DNA of 56,930 nt from Porticoccaceae bacterium (GTDB taxonomy: Bacteria; Pseudomonadota; Gammaproteobacteria; Pseudomonadales; GM7GCV1). Where the stretch lies: NCBI GenBank assembly GCA_018662305.1, contig JABJGI010000131.1, positions 1 through 56,930 of the forward strand. Reading direction: 5' to 3'. The notes under the pieces were generated by a model, which had not been told where the DNA came from, ran no database searches, and saw only the letters and a list, made by a program, of their open reading frames with translations. The position numbers and the translations under genes were made by a program. Positions 44,620-53,898 of this stretch are shown here, one piece after another. Every line of letters starts with the position of its first letter. The first letter of the stretch is position 1.

Positions 44620-44690
44620 AGAGCCGGTATCAGCGGTATAACTAGCATTCAAAAATCCCCTTAAATCGCTGAATAACTTGCGAATTCGGG

Positions 44691-44718
44691 TTAAGCTGCG
44701 CATCCTTTTTTCTACAAT
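44691..44718 (+). promoter_or_regulatory. Candidate promoter giving a leaderless ubiE mRNA
   Basis: TTAAGC (44691-44696), a 16-base spacer and TACAAT (44713-44718) put the transcription start at about 44725, the A of the ubiE ATG. No ribosome site precedes that ATG. Confidence 0.38.
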
Positions 44719-44724
44719 GCGTCC

Positions 44725-45480
44725 ATGACAGAAGAAAAAACCACTCATTTCGGCTTTACCGAAGTTCCTGAGAGCGAAAAAGTGAATCGCGTTGCCGGCG
44801 TATTTCATTCGGTTGCTGCCCAGTACGATTTGATGAATGACCTAATGTCCTTTGGAATTCATCGCGTATGGAAACAAATCACTATCGAATCTTCGGGAGT
44901 TCGGCGCGGAGCTAGAGTCCTTGATCTAGCGGGTGGAACGGGTGATCTAGCGGCGGCATTTGCCAAACGGGTTGGCGATGAGGGCCAAGTGGTTTTGGCG
45001 GATATTAATGATGCAATGCTGTCCGTTGGACGCGACAAGCTGGCAGATACCGGAAGCTACAATCGCATTCGTTGGGTTCAGGCAGATGCGGAAAAGCTTC
45101 CCTTCGAAGATAAGAGCTTTGACTGCGTCACTATTGCTTTTGGGTTACGTAACGTCACACGAAAAGAAGCGGCTTTAGAGTCTATTTACCGCGTCCTAAA
45201 GCCAGGCGGTAGATTGTTAGTGCTGGAATTTTCAAAGCCCCTAAGCCCAGCTTTGGAAATGATCTATGATCGCTATTCCTTTGATTTACTTCCAAAAATG
45301 GGGCAATGGGTAACTGGAGACGCAGAGAGCTACCGTTATTTAGCGGAGTCTATTCGCAAGCACCCGGATCAAGATACTTTGCGGTCGATGATGGAGACTG
45401 CGGGGTTTAATAGCGTGAGCTATACCAACTTGACGGGTGGGGTCGTTGCGCTGCACAAGGGGTTTCGGTTTGATTCCTGA
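44725..45480 (+). CDS. ubiE: Ubiquinone/menaquinone C-methyltransferase UbiE
   Basis: UbiE methylates the ring carbon of demethylmenaquinol and the ubiquinone precursor DDMQ. The 251-aa protein has the N-terminal signature [22 protein letters not shown], the SAM motif [18 protein letters not shown], and [17 protein letters not shown] and [14 protein letters not shown]. It starts the ubiE-ubiJ-ubiB unit and overlaps ubiJ by 11 bases. Confidence 0.97.
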   Translation: MTEEKTTHFGFTEVPESEKVNRVAGVFHSVAAQYDLMNDLMSFGIHRVWKQITIESSGVRRGARVLDLAGGTGDLAAAFAKRVGDEGQVVLADINDAMLSVGRDKLADTGSYNRIRWVQADAEKLPFEDKSFDCVTIAFGLRNVTRKEAALESIYRVLKPGGRLLVLEFSKPLSPALEMIYDRYSFDLLPKMGQWVTGDAESYRYLAESIRKHPDQDTLRSMMETAGFNSVSYTNLTGGVVALHKGFRFDS

Positions 45481-46087
45481 GCAGTTACTGCGGCTGGCCG
45501 AATCTGGCATAAACAAAGCGCTAGAGACTGATTCGCTTGCATCTTCAGAGCTGTCCTCTTTAAAGGGCAAAACATTTGCAGTGGAGTGTCAAAGCCCACC
45601 GGTGCCCCTTAGTCTCAGAGCTGGGGCTTCCGGAGTCTGCCTAAGCAACGGCGTTGATGAAGATGCTAGCGTGGTTTTGGCGGGCACTTTACCCGCTTTG
45701 ATGAGTCTCGCTCTGTCAATTGCCAAAGATGAATCAGATTTTTCTTCTTCCGGTGTAGAGATACGTGGTGATGTGGGTGCCCTTTTGCAGCTCAGCCGAT
45801 CATTGTCGAAACTAGACGTCGACTGGGAGGACATCCTGGGTGATTTTATTGGAGAAATTCCGGCCCGGCTGTTTTTTCTTGGACTAGAACGATCAAAAGA
45901 TAGAGCTCCAGTGATAAAGGAAAAAGTATCAGAAGTAAGCGCTAGCTTTTTAACTGAAAATATGGGCGTAGCTCGATCCGAACAAACCATTGAAATTCGT
46001 GAGAACCTGCGTCAGCTCCAGTATCGCCTCGACCGCATTCAGGCGCGAATTGGGGAGCTAAATTCTAATGTGGAGGTAACGGACTAA
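45470..46087 (+). CDS. ubiJ: Ubiquinone biosynthesis accessory factor UbiJ (SCP2 domain)
   Basis: UbiJ is a lipid-binding scaffold of the aerobic ubiquinone complex. The 205-aa protein has an N-terminal SCP2-like domain (about 1-110, with [12 protein letters not shown] and [29 protein letters not shown]) and a C-terminal coiled coil (about 165-200, [18 protein letters not shown]). Sequence is diverged but order and architecture are decisive. I place the start at TTG 45470 (IPEQLL) after AAGGGG at 45459-45464. The stop shares bases with the ubiB ATG. Confidence 0.88.
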   Translation: MIPEQLLRLAESGINKALETDSLASSELSSLKGKTFAVECQSPPVPLSLRAGASGVCLSNGVDEDASVVLAGTLPALMSLALSIAKDESDFSSSGVEIRGDVGALLQLSRSLSKLDVDWEDILGDFIGEIPARLFFLGLERSKDRAPVIKEKVSEVSASFLTENMGVARSEQTIEIRENLRQLQYRLDRIQARIGELNSNVEVTD

Positions 46088-47694
46088 TGCGTGCATTAAG
46101 TCGATTAATCTCTATTTGGTGGCTTGCTTGTCGCTATCGCCTGGATGAATTAATTCCCTCTTCCGCGCCCTTAGTCACCAAGTTGATCTTTTGGCCCGCC
46201 CCTCTCATTGGTGCCGGAAATAAAAATGTACCTCGAGCAGAGCGGTTAGGCAGCTTTCTTCAGTCTCAGGGGCCCATTTACGTCAAATTCGGCCAATTGC
46301 TCTCTACTCGCCCCGATCTCTTGCCTAACGACATCGCAAAAGAACTGCAAAAACTACAGGATCAGGTTCCACCCTTTGATCCACATCTGTTTAAGCAAAT
46401 AGTTGAAGCCGATTTAGGCGCACCAATAGACGAACTTTTCGCCCAATTTGAATCTGAACCCTTGGCATCGGCCTCTCTGGCCCAGGTGCACGGGGCGGTT
46501 TTGGAGAATGGTGACCGAGTTGTGATCAAGGTATTGCGACCCGGAGTGCATCAGCAGGTACAGAAAGACCTGCGATTAATGCGGGTATTAGCTAGCCTGG
46601 TTGATAGGGCCGGTTCGGATGGCAAGAGACTGCATGCTCCGGAAGTAGTTGCCGACTATGAAGCGACAATCTTACGAGAGCTGGATTTGCAGCATGAAGC
46701 CGCTAATACGCAGATTCTCAGAGACAATTTTAACTGTGATACAGATCCTCACCCGGCCAACTATACGCCAAAGGTTTACTGGGACTTTGTGCGAACCAAT
46801 ATATTGGTTTGTGAGCGAATTCAGGGTATCCCGGTAAACAACCGAGCCGCCGTGCTTGAGCAGGGCACCGATTTAAAGCGCTTAGCAGAGATCGGAGTGG
46901 AGATATTCTTCACACAGGTGTTTGACCACAATTTCTTTCATGCCGACATGCATCCGGGCAACATATTTATCGCCTCGGAAAATATCGATAAACCTCAATA
47001 TATCTCAGTGGATTGTGCCATTGTCGGCACGTTGACAGATGCAGAGCGTAAATCTCTGGCGAGCATGCTTATTGCCGTCTTTAAACGCGATTATCGGCGC
47101 GTGGCCGAAGTACAGATAAACTATGGCTGGGTGGCGCCGGATACCTCGGTTCATGAGTTTTCGGCTGAAATCAGAAAAGTCTGCGAACCGATATTCGCCA
47201 GACCTCTTAGTGAAATCTCTTTCGCCGATATGCTGGTCAGTCTCTTCAGTACGGCGCGTAAATTCGATATGCAGGTTATGCCCTCGTTGGTGTTGCTGGA
47301 AAAAACCATTATTAATATCGAGGGGTTGGGACGGCAGCTCTATCCAGAGCTCGACCTTTGGGCAACTGCAGCACCTTTTTTAGAGAAATGGTGGAAGAGG
47401 CAACACTCGCCACGGCAGTTGCTGCGGGATCTTAAAGAAAAGGCGCCCGACTATATTGAAGACTTGGCGCGGCTTCCCGCTCTTACGCGAGAAATATTAG
47501 AGCAACAAACAAAGCAGCAAGTCGCAGCAGAGGGGCGTTCAAAGCGGCTGAGCTTTGCGGTGATCGGCGCGGCTTTTGTGGGTATTGCTGCGGGATTACT
47601 TTTGGGCGCGACTGAGGCTCTGCCGCAGATCTCTTCAATTGCGCCAGCAATTCTCGGCTTAACTGGGCTTTATTTGCTTGTTCGTGCCGCCTGA
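46087..47694 (+). CDS. ubiB: Ubiquinone biosynthesis kinase-like protein UbiB
   Basis: UbiB is an atypical ABC1/ADCK kinase-like ATPase needed for ubiquinone synthesis. The 535-aa protein has the family KxGQ motif in YVKFGQLLSTRPDLLP, LASASLAQVHGAVL with the Ala-rich loop in place of a normal P-loop, VIKVLRPG, ELDLQHEAAN, and HADMHPGNIFI with the catalytic Asp. In the DFG position it reads VDCAIVG. Two C-terminal helices (about 490-530) anchor it in the membrane. Confidence 0.96.
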   Translation: MRALSRLISIWWLACRYRLDELIPSSAPLVTKLIFWPAPLIGAGNKNVPRAERLGSFLQSQGPIYVKFGQLLSTRPDLLPNDIAKELQKLQDQVPPFDPHLFKQIVEADLGAPIDELFAQFESEPLASASLAQVHGAVLENGDRVVIKVLRPGVHQQVQKDLRLMRVLASLVDRAGSDGKRLHAPEVVADYEATILRELDLQHEAANTQILRDNFNCDTDPHPANYTPKVYWDFVRTNILVCERIQGIPVNNRAAVLEQGTDLKRLAEIGVEIFFTQVFDHNFFHADMHPGNIFIASENIDKPQYISVDCAIVGTLTDAERKSLASMLIAVFKRDYRRVAEVQINYGWVAPDTSVHEFSAEIRKVCEPIFARPLSEISFADMLVSLFSTARKFDMQVMPSLVLLEKTIINIEGLGRQLYPELDLWATAAPFLEKWWKRQHSPRQLLRDLKEKAPDYIEDLARLPALTREILEQQTKQQVAAEGRSKRLSFAVIGAAFVGIAAGLLLGATEALPQISSIAPAILGLTGLYLLVRAA

Positions 47695-47728
47695 GGCGCC
47701 GATAATGCCCGGCCATTGGTAAACACAC

Positions 47729-48130
47729 GTGTCAAAGTCTTTAACTACTATGCTTGATCAAGTTAGCTGGAACGAAAATGGGTTGGTTGCTGCAATTGCG
47801 CAGGAAGCCAGCACTGGTCGCGTGTTAATGATGGCCTGGATGAACTCCGATGCCCTTGCCGAGAGCCTGGAATCCGGTTATGCCACATACTGGTCTCGCT
47901 CGCGCGCGCAAATCTGGCGCAAAGGAGAAAGCTCCGGTAATCGGCAAAAAATTCAGGCGGTCGAGTTGGATTGTGATGGCGATACGGTATTGCTAAAGGT
48001 AGAACAGCAGGGCGGCATCGCCTGTCACACTGGTCGAAACTCCTGTTTTTATCGGCGAGCGGAGGATGGCAATTGGATAGAGACAGAGCCAGTACTAAAG
48101 TCTCCTGAGGAGATCTACGGCAATGAGTAG
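47729..48130 (+). CDS. hisI: Phosphoribosyl-AMP cyclohydrolase
   Basis: HisI opens the adenine ring of PR-AMP in histidine synthesis. The 133-aa single-domain enzyme has [32 protein letters not shown], the metal-binding [13 protein letters not shown] and [16 protein letters not shown] 47729 is the longest start; ATG 47750 (MLDQVSWN) matches the length of some relatives. It overlaps hisE by eight bases. As in Pseudomonas, hisI and hisE are separate genes next to tatABC. Confidence 0.95.
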   Translation: MSKSLTTMLDQVSWNENGLVAAIAQEASTGRVLMMAWMNSDALAESLESGYATYWSRSRAQIWRKGESSGNRQKIQAVELDCDGDTVLLKVEQQGGIACHTGRNSCFYRRAEDGNWIETEPVLKSPEEIYGNE

Positions 48131-48443
48131 CGACATATTATTGGAACTGCAAAGAGTTCTCGAGCAGCGTAAATCTGCTGATGCAGAAGATTCTTATGTC
48201 GCGAGTCTATACAGTCAGGGGCTCAATAAGATTCTGGAAAAAGTTGGTGAAGAGGCTACCGAAACTGTATTGGCAGCCAAAGATGGAAACCGAGAAGAGC
48301 TGGTCAAAGAAACGGCCGATCTCTGGTTTCATACAATGGTTATGTTGGCGGATCAGGGTTTGTCTGCCGAAGATGTGATTAACGAATTAGCGCGACGTTT
48401 TGGACTATCCGGACTGGATGAGAAAGCGTCTCGCACATCATGA
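48123..48443 (+). CDS. hisE: Phosphoribosyl-ATP pyrophosphohydrolase
   Basis: HisE hydrolyses PR-ATP to PR-AMP, the step before HisI. The 106-aa protein is an all-helical MazG-like enzyme with [24 protein letters not shown] and [14 protein letters not shown], the metal-binding ExxE and ExxxD pattern intact. It starts within the end of hisI. Confidence 0.95.
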   Translation: MSSDILLELQRVLEQRKSADAEDSYVASLYSQGLNKILEKVGEEATETVLAAKDGNREELVKETADLWFHTMVMLADQGLSAEDVINELARRFGLSGLDEKASRTS

Positions 48444-48454
48444 GGTAAGTGAAA

Positions 48455-48700
48455 ATGGGACTAGGTGGAATCAGTATTTGGCAGCTATTAATCATTTTGG
48501 TGATTGTGTTGTTGTTATTTGGTACGAAAAAACTGAAGGGCATTGGCTCAGATCTTGGTGGCGCGGTCAAAGGGTTTAAAGACTCGATGGCAGATGATGA
48601 AAAAACCGCTCAGGAAAATACTCAAGAGCAGGTTTCTGCTGAAGAGGCTGAGAGTGCGACCGCTGAGGAAGAAACCCAAAAACAGGATAGTCCTCAGTAA
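48455..48700 (+). CDS. tatA: Sec-independent translocase subunit TatA
   Basis: TatA oligomerises to form the path for folded proteins. The 81-aa protein has the short N-terminal helix (about 4-20), the hinge [21 protein letters not shown] amphipathic helix, and an acidic Glu/Gln-rich tail. A GAGGT site lies ahead of ATG 48455; a GTG six bases earlier is less likely. Confidence 0.95.
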   Translation: MGLGGISIWQLLIILVIVLLLFGTKKLKGIGSDLGGAVKGFKDSMADDEKTAQENTQEQVSAEEAESATAEEETQKQDSPQ

Positions 48701-48736
48701 ATCCTTAGATACGATACTTCATAGCTGAGCATCTAG

Positions 48737-49198
48737 ATGTTCTCCATCGGCTTTGCCGAACTGCTGGTTATTGCTGTTATCACCTTGTTGGTGGTCGGCC
48801 CAGAGCGCCTGCCCGAAACCATAAGATTTGTCACCCTCAATCTCGCCAAGTTTAAGCGCTACTGGCAGAGCACGCGGCGCGATATAGAAAAAGATTTAGG
48901 CCTCGCCGACATTCGTCGCGAAATTCATAACGCTGCCGTGATGGAGCACCTTGAAGAAACCAAGAAGAAGCTCAACAAGCCGCTCGAATCGCTTACTGAG
49001 ACGGAAGCCGCTGAATCCAGCAAAAAAGAATCTGACTTGGTCGAGGAAGTACTGGCGGAAGATAAGAAAGAGCTCCCAGCCGACGGAGAACCATCAATAG
49101 CGCCAGCGGTTGATAAAGAGGGTGAGCCTTCAGCGGATAGAGAGCCCTCAGCCAAAGATAATATAGAGCCCACCGAAAACAGTATTGCCCCCAAATGA
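48737..49198 (+). CDS. tatB: Sec-independent translocase subunit TatB
   Basis: TatB joins TatC in the twin-arginine receptor. The 153-aa protein begins MFSIGFAELLVIAVITLLVVGPERLP, with the conserved Glu8 and the GPERLP hinge, followed by a long amphipathic helix and a low-complexity tail rich in Glu, Pro, Ser and Ala that contains a repeated EPSA unit. The stop overlaps the tatC start by four bases. Confidence 0.95.
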   Translation: MFSIGFAELLVIAVITLLVVGPERLPETIRFVTLNLAKFKRYWQSTRRDIEKDLGLADIRREIHNAAVMEHLEETKKKLNKPLESLTETEAAESSKKESDLVEEVLAEDKKELPADGEPSIAPAVDKEGEPSADREPSAKDNIEPTENSIAPK

Positions 49199-50109
49199 GC
49201 GGATCAACAAAAAGAACCGAGCAGTCCTCAACTACTGAAAATGGCGAGGAGCAACAACAGACGTTAATCGAGCATTTGCTCGAGTTGCGCACCCGAATTA
49301 TTCGCGCAGGCATCTGCATAATAGTGCTGTTCCTAATGCTCTTTGCCGTTGCAAATCCGCTCTATGAAATTCTTTCCGAGCCACTTCGAGCCATGATGCC
49401 GGAAGGCACCTCGATGATCGCAACCGATGTGGCTTCACCCTTTTTAGCACCACTCAAGTTAGCGCTTATGCTGGCGGTATTTCTGGCGATGCCCTACGTT
49501 TTATATCAGGTTTGGGCCTTTGTTGCCCCCGGCCTATATAAGAACGAAAAAGCGGTGGCCATGCCGATTTTTATCAGCAGTGTCGTCCTATTTTATTGTG
49601 GTATCGCATTTGCTTACTTTGTGGTTTTTCCACTGGTCTTTGGTTTCTTTACCAGCGTGGCACCCGAATCCGTTTCAGTGATGACAGATATCAACAGCTA
49701 TCTCACTTTCGTGATGAAGCTGTTTTTTGCCTTCGGTCTCGCATTTGAAATTCCCGTTGCCACCTTCCTGCTAATTCGTGCGGGCATTGTGAGTGCGAAG
49801 GATTTGGGCGCCAAGCGACCTTATGTGCTGATCTTCTGTTTTGTTATCGGCATGTTTATGACGCCGCCGGACATCTTTTCTCAAACACTGCTTGCCTTCC
49901 CAATGTATGCCCTGTTTGAACTGGGTCTGCTGTTCAGTAAGATTTTTGTGCCAGTGCAGGAAGAGAACGAAGAAAAAGAAGAAGCTGGGGAAGCTGAAGA
50001 GTCGGGAGGAAGCTCAAAAGGCGATAAGGTTTATGAAACCGATGCTGAGCGAGTTGCCAGGCTAGAAGAGGAAGACGCCTGGATTCCGAACAAAGACAAT
50101 CAGAGCTAG
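49195..50109 (+). CDS. tatC: Sec-independent translocase subunit TatC
   Basis: TatC recognises the twin-arginine signal. The 304-aa protein has six helices with LIEHLLELRTRIIRAGI at the N-terminus, the conserved PLYEIL, APFLAPLKLAL-type loop, FVAPGLYKNEK and MTPPDIFSQ. The C-terminal tail (about 255-304) is unusually long and acidic. It converges on slyX with a four-base overlap and no terminator between them. Confidence 0.96.
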   Translation: MSGSTKRTEQSSTTENGEEQQQTLIEHLLELRTRIIRAGICIIVLFLMLFAVANPLYEILSEPLRAMMPEGTSMIATDVASPFLAPLKLALMLAVFLAMPYVLYQVWAFVAPGLYKNEKAVAMPIFISSVVLFYCGIAFAYFVVFPLVFGFFTSVAPESVSVMTDINSYLTFVMKLFFAFGLAFEIPVATFLLIRAGIVSAKDLGAKRPYVLIFCFVIGMFMTPPDIFSQTLLAFPMYALFELGLLFSKIFVPVQEENEEKEEAGEAEESGGSSKGDKVYETDAERVARLEEEDAWIPNKDNQS

Positions 50110-50324
50110 TAGTGAGGCGGCTTTTCTTGACCGGCGGTGGCTCCGTCTGGGGTTTGATCCGCTAATTCCTCGTACTGTTCGCTGAGCTGCTCTAGCTTCT
50201 GCTCAAGAGCATCCATGCGTAACTGTTGTTTATAGAGTGCATCATTCATTTTTTCCAACTCATCCTCCTGAAACGCGAGTTTTGACTGCAAGTCGGCAAT
50301 ATCTTCTGGTTTGAGCTGAGTCAA
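50106..50324 (-). CDS. slyX: SlyX family protein
   Basis: The 72-aa protein is a coiled coil (about 8-55) with SKLAFQEDELEKMNDALYKQQ and ends in the conserved PPHY. This matches SlyX, a small gammaproteobacterial protein of unknown function. It overlaps the end of tatC on the opposite strand. Confidence 0.92.
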   Translation of the reverse strand: MTQLKPEDIADLQSKLAFQEDELEKMNDALYKQQLRMDALEQKLEQLSEQYEELADQTPDGATAGQEKPPHY

Positions 50325-50435
50325 TTGGATGGCCTTAATGGTTGGAGCGAATAGAGTGAAATGATCTAGTGGAGTATTCTATTCCATCCAAAAGGAATTA
50401 GAAGACACTGGCGCGATTACTCGATCTGAATATCC

Positions 50436-51314
50436 ATGAAGTTTTTCAATTCAAAATCAAAACCAAAGTTGGCCGAAACTAAAATAGGCTTAGCGCTCGG
50501 CGGTGGCGGCGCCAGAGGCTTTAGCCATATCCCTATACTGCAAACTCTGGATGATCTCGGGGTAAAGCCCGCACACATTTCTGGTACTAGTATGGGGGCC
50601 ATTATCGGCGCCATTTATGCTGCCGGGAAAACTCCGCAGGACATTCGTGACATTGTCGACAGCATGGTTATCTATAAAGGTGAAGGCCTGAAGGATATTT
50701 TGCAAAAACGCGGTTTGCGCAAATGGTTTGAGCTCATCGACCCCAATTTTTTTAAGAAGGGTGGGGTAATCAAGGGCGACAAAATCCTTGAATTTCTGCG
50801 CGAAATTATTGGTGTCGAAACCTTTGAAGAACTTCAAATTCCGCTGACTATTGTCGCCACGGACTTTCATACTGGTGAAGAAGTGGTATTTGAGTCGGGG
50901 CCACTGATGCCCGCAGTTCGTGCCAGCATGTCATTGCCCGGATTGTTTGAACCAGTCAGGCATGAGGGCCGCATGTTAATCGATGGTGGCGTGGTTAATC
51001 CGGTACCTCACGACCTGCTACTGGATATGGAATTTGTAATTGCAGTAGATGTCAGCGACTTACCTCAGGCGACGGGGCAAGTGCCCGGAGTAACGGATGC
51101 GCTTATGGGCGCGGTGGAAATAATGGGGCGGCAAATAGGAAGCACGCGCAGAGCCAGCAATCCTCCGGATATTTTTCTTCGTCCCGAATTTGGTGGAATA
51201 GAAATGACTGACTTCCATAAAGCGGAAAAGATTTTTGCTGATGCTGAGCCGATTTGTGAACGGCTTAGAGAAGAGTTCTCCGAGAAATTTGGGATCGAGA
51301 CTAGGGAATGTTGA
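50436..51314 (+). CDS. Patatin-like phospholipase (RssA/YchK type)
   Basis: The 292-aa protein has the patatin oxyanion loop LGGGGARGFSHI (about 18-29), the nucleophile elbow GTSMG (about 47-51) and the catalytic Asp motif DGGVVNPVP. It has no signal peptide or membrane helix, so it is probably a cytoplasmic or membrane-associated lipid acyl hydrolase. The real substrate is unknown. It is divergent from slyX and 28 bases before the GNAT gene. Confidence 0.9.
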   Translation: MKFFNSKSKPKLAETKIGLALGGGGARGFSHIPILQTLDDLGVKPAHISGTSMGAIIGAIYAAGKTPQDIRDIVDSMVIYKGEGLKDILQKRGLRKWFELIDPNFFKKGGVIKGDKILEFLREIIGVETFEELQIPLTIVATDFHTGEEVVFESGPLMPAVRASMSLPGLFEPVRHEGRMLIDGGVVNPVPHDLLLDMEFVIAVDVSDLPQATGQVPGVTDALMGAVEIMGRQIGSTRRASNPPDIFLRPEFGGIEMTDFHKAEKIFADAEPICERLREEFSEKFGIETREC

Positions 51315-51341
51315 CACACAAATTAACCGACTCCTGAAAAC

Positions 51342-51758
51342 ATGACCATCGAATACAAAATCAATGAACCCATCAGCGCCGATCAGTTTCTCGATTTGTT
51401 AGAAAGCTCAACTTTGGCAGAACGGCGCCCAGTTGAAGACAGGCAATGTCTGGAAGGTATGATTGCTAACAGCAATCTTGTTGTGAGTGCCTGGGTTGGT
51501 GGTGAGTTAGTAGGGATCGCGCGAAGCCTGACAGACTTTCACTATGCCTGTTATCTCTCCGATCTGGCTGTCAGCAAAAGTCATCAGAATGTTGGCATTG
51601 GCAAGAAGCTGCAGGCCATCACCCAAGAGCAGCTTGGTCCACGCTGTAAGCTGATATTGATAGCCGCGCCAGACGCAAACCACTACTACGAGAAAATTGG
51701 ATTTAGCAGTAATCCGCGTTGCTGGGTGCTTGAACCGGATTCAACTATTCGGCAATAG
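51342..51758 (+). CDS. GNAT-family N-acetyltransferase
   Basis: The 138-aa protein has the acetyl-CoA-binding motif A in LSDLAVSKSHQNVGIGKKLQ (Q-x-x-G-x-G) and the C-terminal ANHYYEKIGFSS motif. The substrate cannot be predicted. It follows the patatin-like gene on the same strand. Confidence 0.88.
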   Translation: MTIEYKINEPISADQFLDLLESSTLAERRPVEDRQCLEGMIANSNLVVSAWVGGELVGIARSLTDFHYACYLSDLAVSKSHQNVGIGKKLQAITQEQLGPRCKLILIAAPDANHYYEKIGFSSNPRCWVLEPDSTIRQ

Positions 51759-51767
51759 CACAAGTCT

Positions 51768-51968
51768 TCAGTCTTCGAGCACTTCCTGTCTCTGTCGCTC
51801 GTACTCTTCGTAATCTGTATCGATTCTGGCAAAGCACTGTTCCTGCTGGCCGGGAGGCTGCATCCGGCATTCTTCTTCCTGATTGGCTTGAATGCTGTTG
51901 TAGAGGCTTTGGTTACTGCATCCCACTAACAGGAGTGGAGCGAGCAGACTGACAGAGGCTATCTTCAT
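51768..51968 (-). CDS. Small putative lipoprotein, 66 aa
   Basis: The product begins MKIASVSLLAPLLLVGCSNQS, a good lipoprotein signal with VGC lipobox. The mature part (about 50 residues) is Glu/Gln-rich with two further cysteines (EECRMQPPG and QEQCFAR) and a charged helix at the end. I do not recognise the family. It is convergent with the GNAT gene. Confidence 0.7.
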   Translation of the reverse strand: MKIASVSLLAPLLLVGCSNQSLYNSIQANQEEECRMQPPGQQEQCFARIDTDYEEYERQRQEVLED

Positions 51969-52066
51969 TGAATACTCGTATTTCTATGGCATCGGGCTTT
52001 AGGATTCTATTGCTGCGATTTGGTTCCCCTATTCTTTGCGGCAAAGTATTCGGGCTGAGTCTCGGG

Positions 52067-52999
52067 CTAAAACTTTGGGAGGGAGGTCACCAGACTTTCG
52101 AGGTTTTGCGTGGCAATAATTTCGATATCGGCAGTTGAGGTTTCAAAGGTATTGAGCACCACCAGTTGGCTGCCCGCAGCCGCAATAGCAGCCTGAATTT
52201 CATCGGAAGGTTCCCACTTATGGATTACCACAGATACTCCGGTATCTGTCAGTACAGCGGTGAGATTTTGGAGATCATCTTCAGTCCAGTGAATGTCCTG
52301 TTTTACAAAGTAACCTTCAACGTAAATACCAAACTCGGTGGTGAGGTAGGCAAATTCATCCGCCAGAGCGTAGATATAGGAATCTGTCTGGGCCAGGGCT
52401 AATTCGTAATCGCGCTTTGCTGCAAGAATGTTTGAAGACAGATTTTGCTCGTTAGTGCGAATGAGTTCAGCATCATTTGGAAAGAGTCGAACCAGGTCGT
52501 TGGAGATATTTTTTGCCGAGCGAATAATATTCGCGGGGCTCAGCCAGAAGTAGGGTGAAGCTTCTCCAGTGGATGGCGAGTTAACCACCGAAACGCCGGT
52601 TAACTCTGAGGAATAGGGCAGTGTGGCGTCGATATTTACTATGCTTATATTTTGTTCGCGCACTGATAGAAAGAGAGGATCGTATGGCCACAGATTGCCC
52701 ATGCTGACCACGGCAGTGGCATTGGCAAAGAGGTCGTAAGAAGATTCGGCTTGTCGTGCAAACCAGCTAGGCTGCGCCGCCATGGAGCGAGCCCGCTCCG
52801 GCACATTGATGACTTCTACATCTGTGTTTTCCAGCAATGCCTGGGTGATACTAAAGACAGGACCCACTGAGGTGAGCACGCTCTTCGTTGGCTCAGATAT
52901 TGATACTGACAGAGCAGAATTTGATTCTTCAAGACTGCCGCAGGCGCCCAGCAGTACCAGAGTTATTAGGCAGCCTGCTCGTCGCAGCTGGTTGATCAA
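52067..52999 (-). CDS. ZnuA/TroA-like lipoprotein lacking the metal-ligand histidines
   Basis: The 310-aa product has a lipoprotein signal ending LLGAC (Cys20) and the general plan of a cluster A-I metal-binding protein, including SPYFWLSPANIIRSAKNI (148-165), which matches the DPHxWLDP region of ZnuA, and a long backbone helix (about 165-205). The usual His ligands are replaced: Tyr in SPYFW, and ALADEFAYL where the partner protein has TMHGAYGYL. The only histidines, in DIHWTEDD and VIHKWEP, lie elsewhere. It is the last gene of the operon and overlaps the permease gene by four bases. It may bind a chelated metal, a siderophore or the partner protein rather than a free ion. Confidence 0.78.
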   Translation of the reverse strand: MINQLRRAGCLITLVLLGACGSLEESNSALSVSISEPTKSVLTSVGPVFSITQALLENTDVEVINVPERARSMAAQPSWFARQAESSYDLFANATAVVSMGNLWPYDPLFLSVREQNISIVNIDATLPYSSELTGVSVVNSPSTGEASPYFWLSPANIIRSAKNISNDLVRLFPNDAELIRTNEQNLSSNILAAKRDYELALAQTDSYIYALADEFAYLTTEFGIYVEGYFVKQDIHWTEDDLQNLTAVLTDTGVSVVIHKWEPSDEIQAAIAAAGSQLVVLNTFETSTADIEIIATQNLESLVTSLPKF

Positions 53000-53898
53000 A
53001 TTCGAGCCTCTTTAAACTGAGGCATAAAGCCACGCATCAGACTGGTGATCAGGAAGAAGCAGGCTGCCGAAAGAATAATGGCTCCGCCCGATGGGATGGG
53101 AATATCAAATTGCATGGGAATAATGATGCCCATCAGACAGCTCGATACAGAAAAGATCACACTCCAGAGCATAAAACCGCCCAGAGAACGGTTTAGGTTC
53201 CTGGCTGCGGCTGCTGGTATTAGCAGCAGAGCTTCCACCAGTACCGCACCTATGATTTTTACGCAGGCCACAGTGACCAGGGTAATCATCAGAACAAAAA
53301 TATATTCCATCAGCTGAACTCGTACCCCTCGAACATGTGCAAGAGCGGGGTTGAGGCTGGAAAGTAGCATGCGGTTGAAAAGCCAGTAGCCGGTTCCCAC
53401 CACTAATACCGAGACGACAAATAGCACTGCGATATCGGTCTGGTTCACGGTCAGAATCGAACCAAAAAGAATGCTCTCAAGAATATGGGTATTAACTCTG
53501 GCAGAAATGAAGAGCAGTAGTGAAGCGCCCATGGCTAGCGAGATGGAAAGGAACACACCGATCAAGGTATCCGAAGACATCTTGGTGTGATTGCGGGTGA
53601 AGTTCAGCAGCAAGGCGAAGAGGATGCAGAAGGAAAACATGGAGACATAGGGCGAGGTGTAGGATTCACCAATCAACACCCCAATAGCGACGCCGGTCAA
53701 TGCGGCATTGCCCACGGCTTGGGAGAAGAAGGCCATACGTTTGGCAACTACCATAGTACCCAGAGCGCCGAGCACGGGCCCGATGATTAAGGCACAGAGA
53801 ATGGCATTGATCACAAACTCGTAATAGAGCGCGAAGGGCAATTTGCCCGCCGACACCATGGCCTGAACTTCTTGCTGCAAGAACTCTAATCCAAACAT
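52996..53898 (-). CDS. Metal ABC transporter permease (ZnuB/ABC-3 family)
   Basis: The 300-aa membrane protein has eight to nine helices and ABC-3 family features: GPVLGALGTMVVAKRMAFFSQAVGNAALTGVAIGVL near the N-terminus, and VRVQLMEYIFVLMITLVTVACVKIIGAVLVEALLLIPAAAARN. It forms the inner-membrane channel for the ATPase encoded just upstream; their stop and start overlap by one base. Confidence 0.93.
   Translation of the reverse strand: MFGLEFLQQEVQAMVSAGKLPFALYYEFVINAILCALIIGPVLGALGTMVVAKRMAFFSQAVGNAALTGVAIGVLIGESYTSPYVSMFSFCILFALLLNFTRNHTKMSSDTLIGVFLSISLAMGASLLLFISARVNTHILESILFGSILTVNQTDIAVLFVVSVLVVGTGYWLFNRMLLSSLNPALAHVRGVRVQLMEYIFVLMITLVTVACVKIIGAVLVEALLLIPAAAARNLNRSLGGFMLWSVIFSVSSCLMGIIIPMQFDIPIPSGGAIILSAACFFLITSLMRGFMPQFKEARI

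Noticed and set aside
50325-50391. Inverted TTGGATGG / CCATCCAA pair between slyX and the patatin-like gene
   Set aside because: The arms are 51 bases apart and only 8 bp; chance is likely and no known operator matches.
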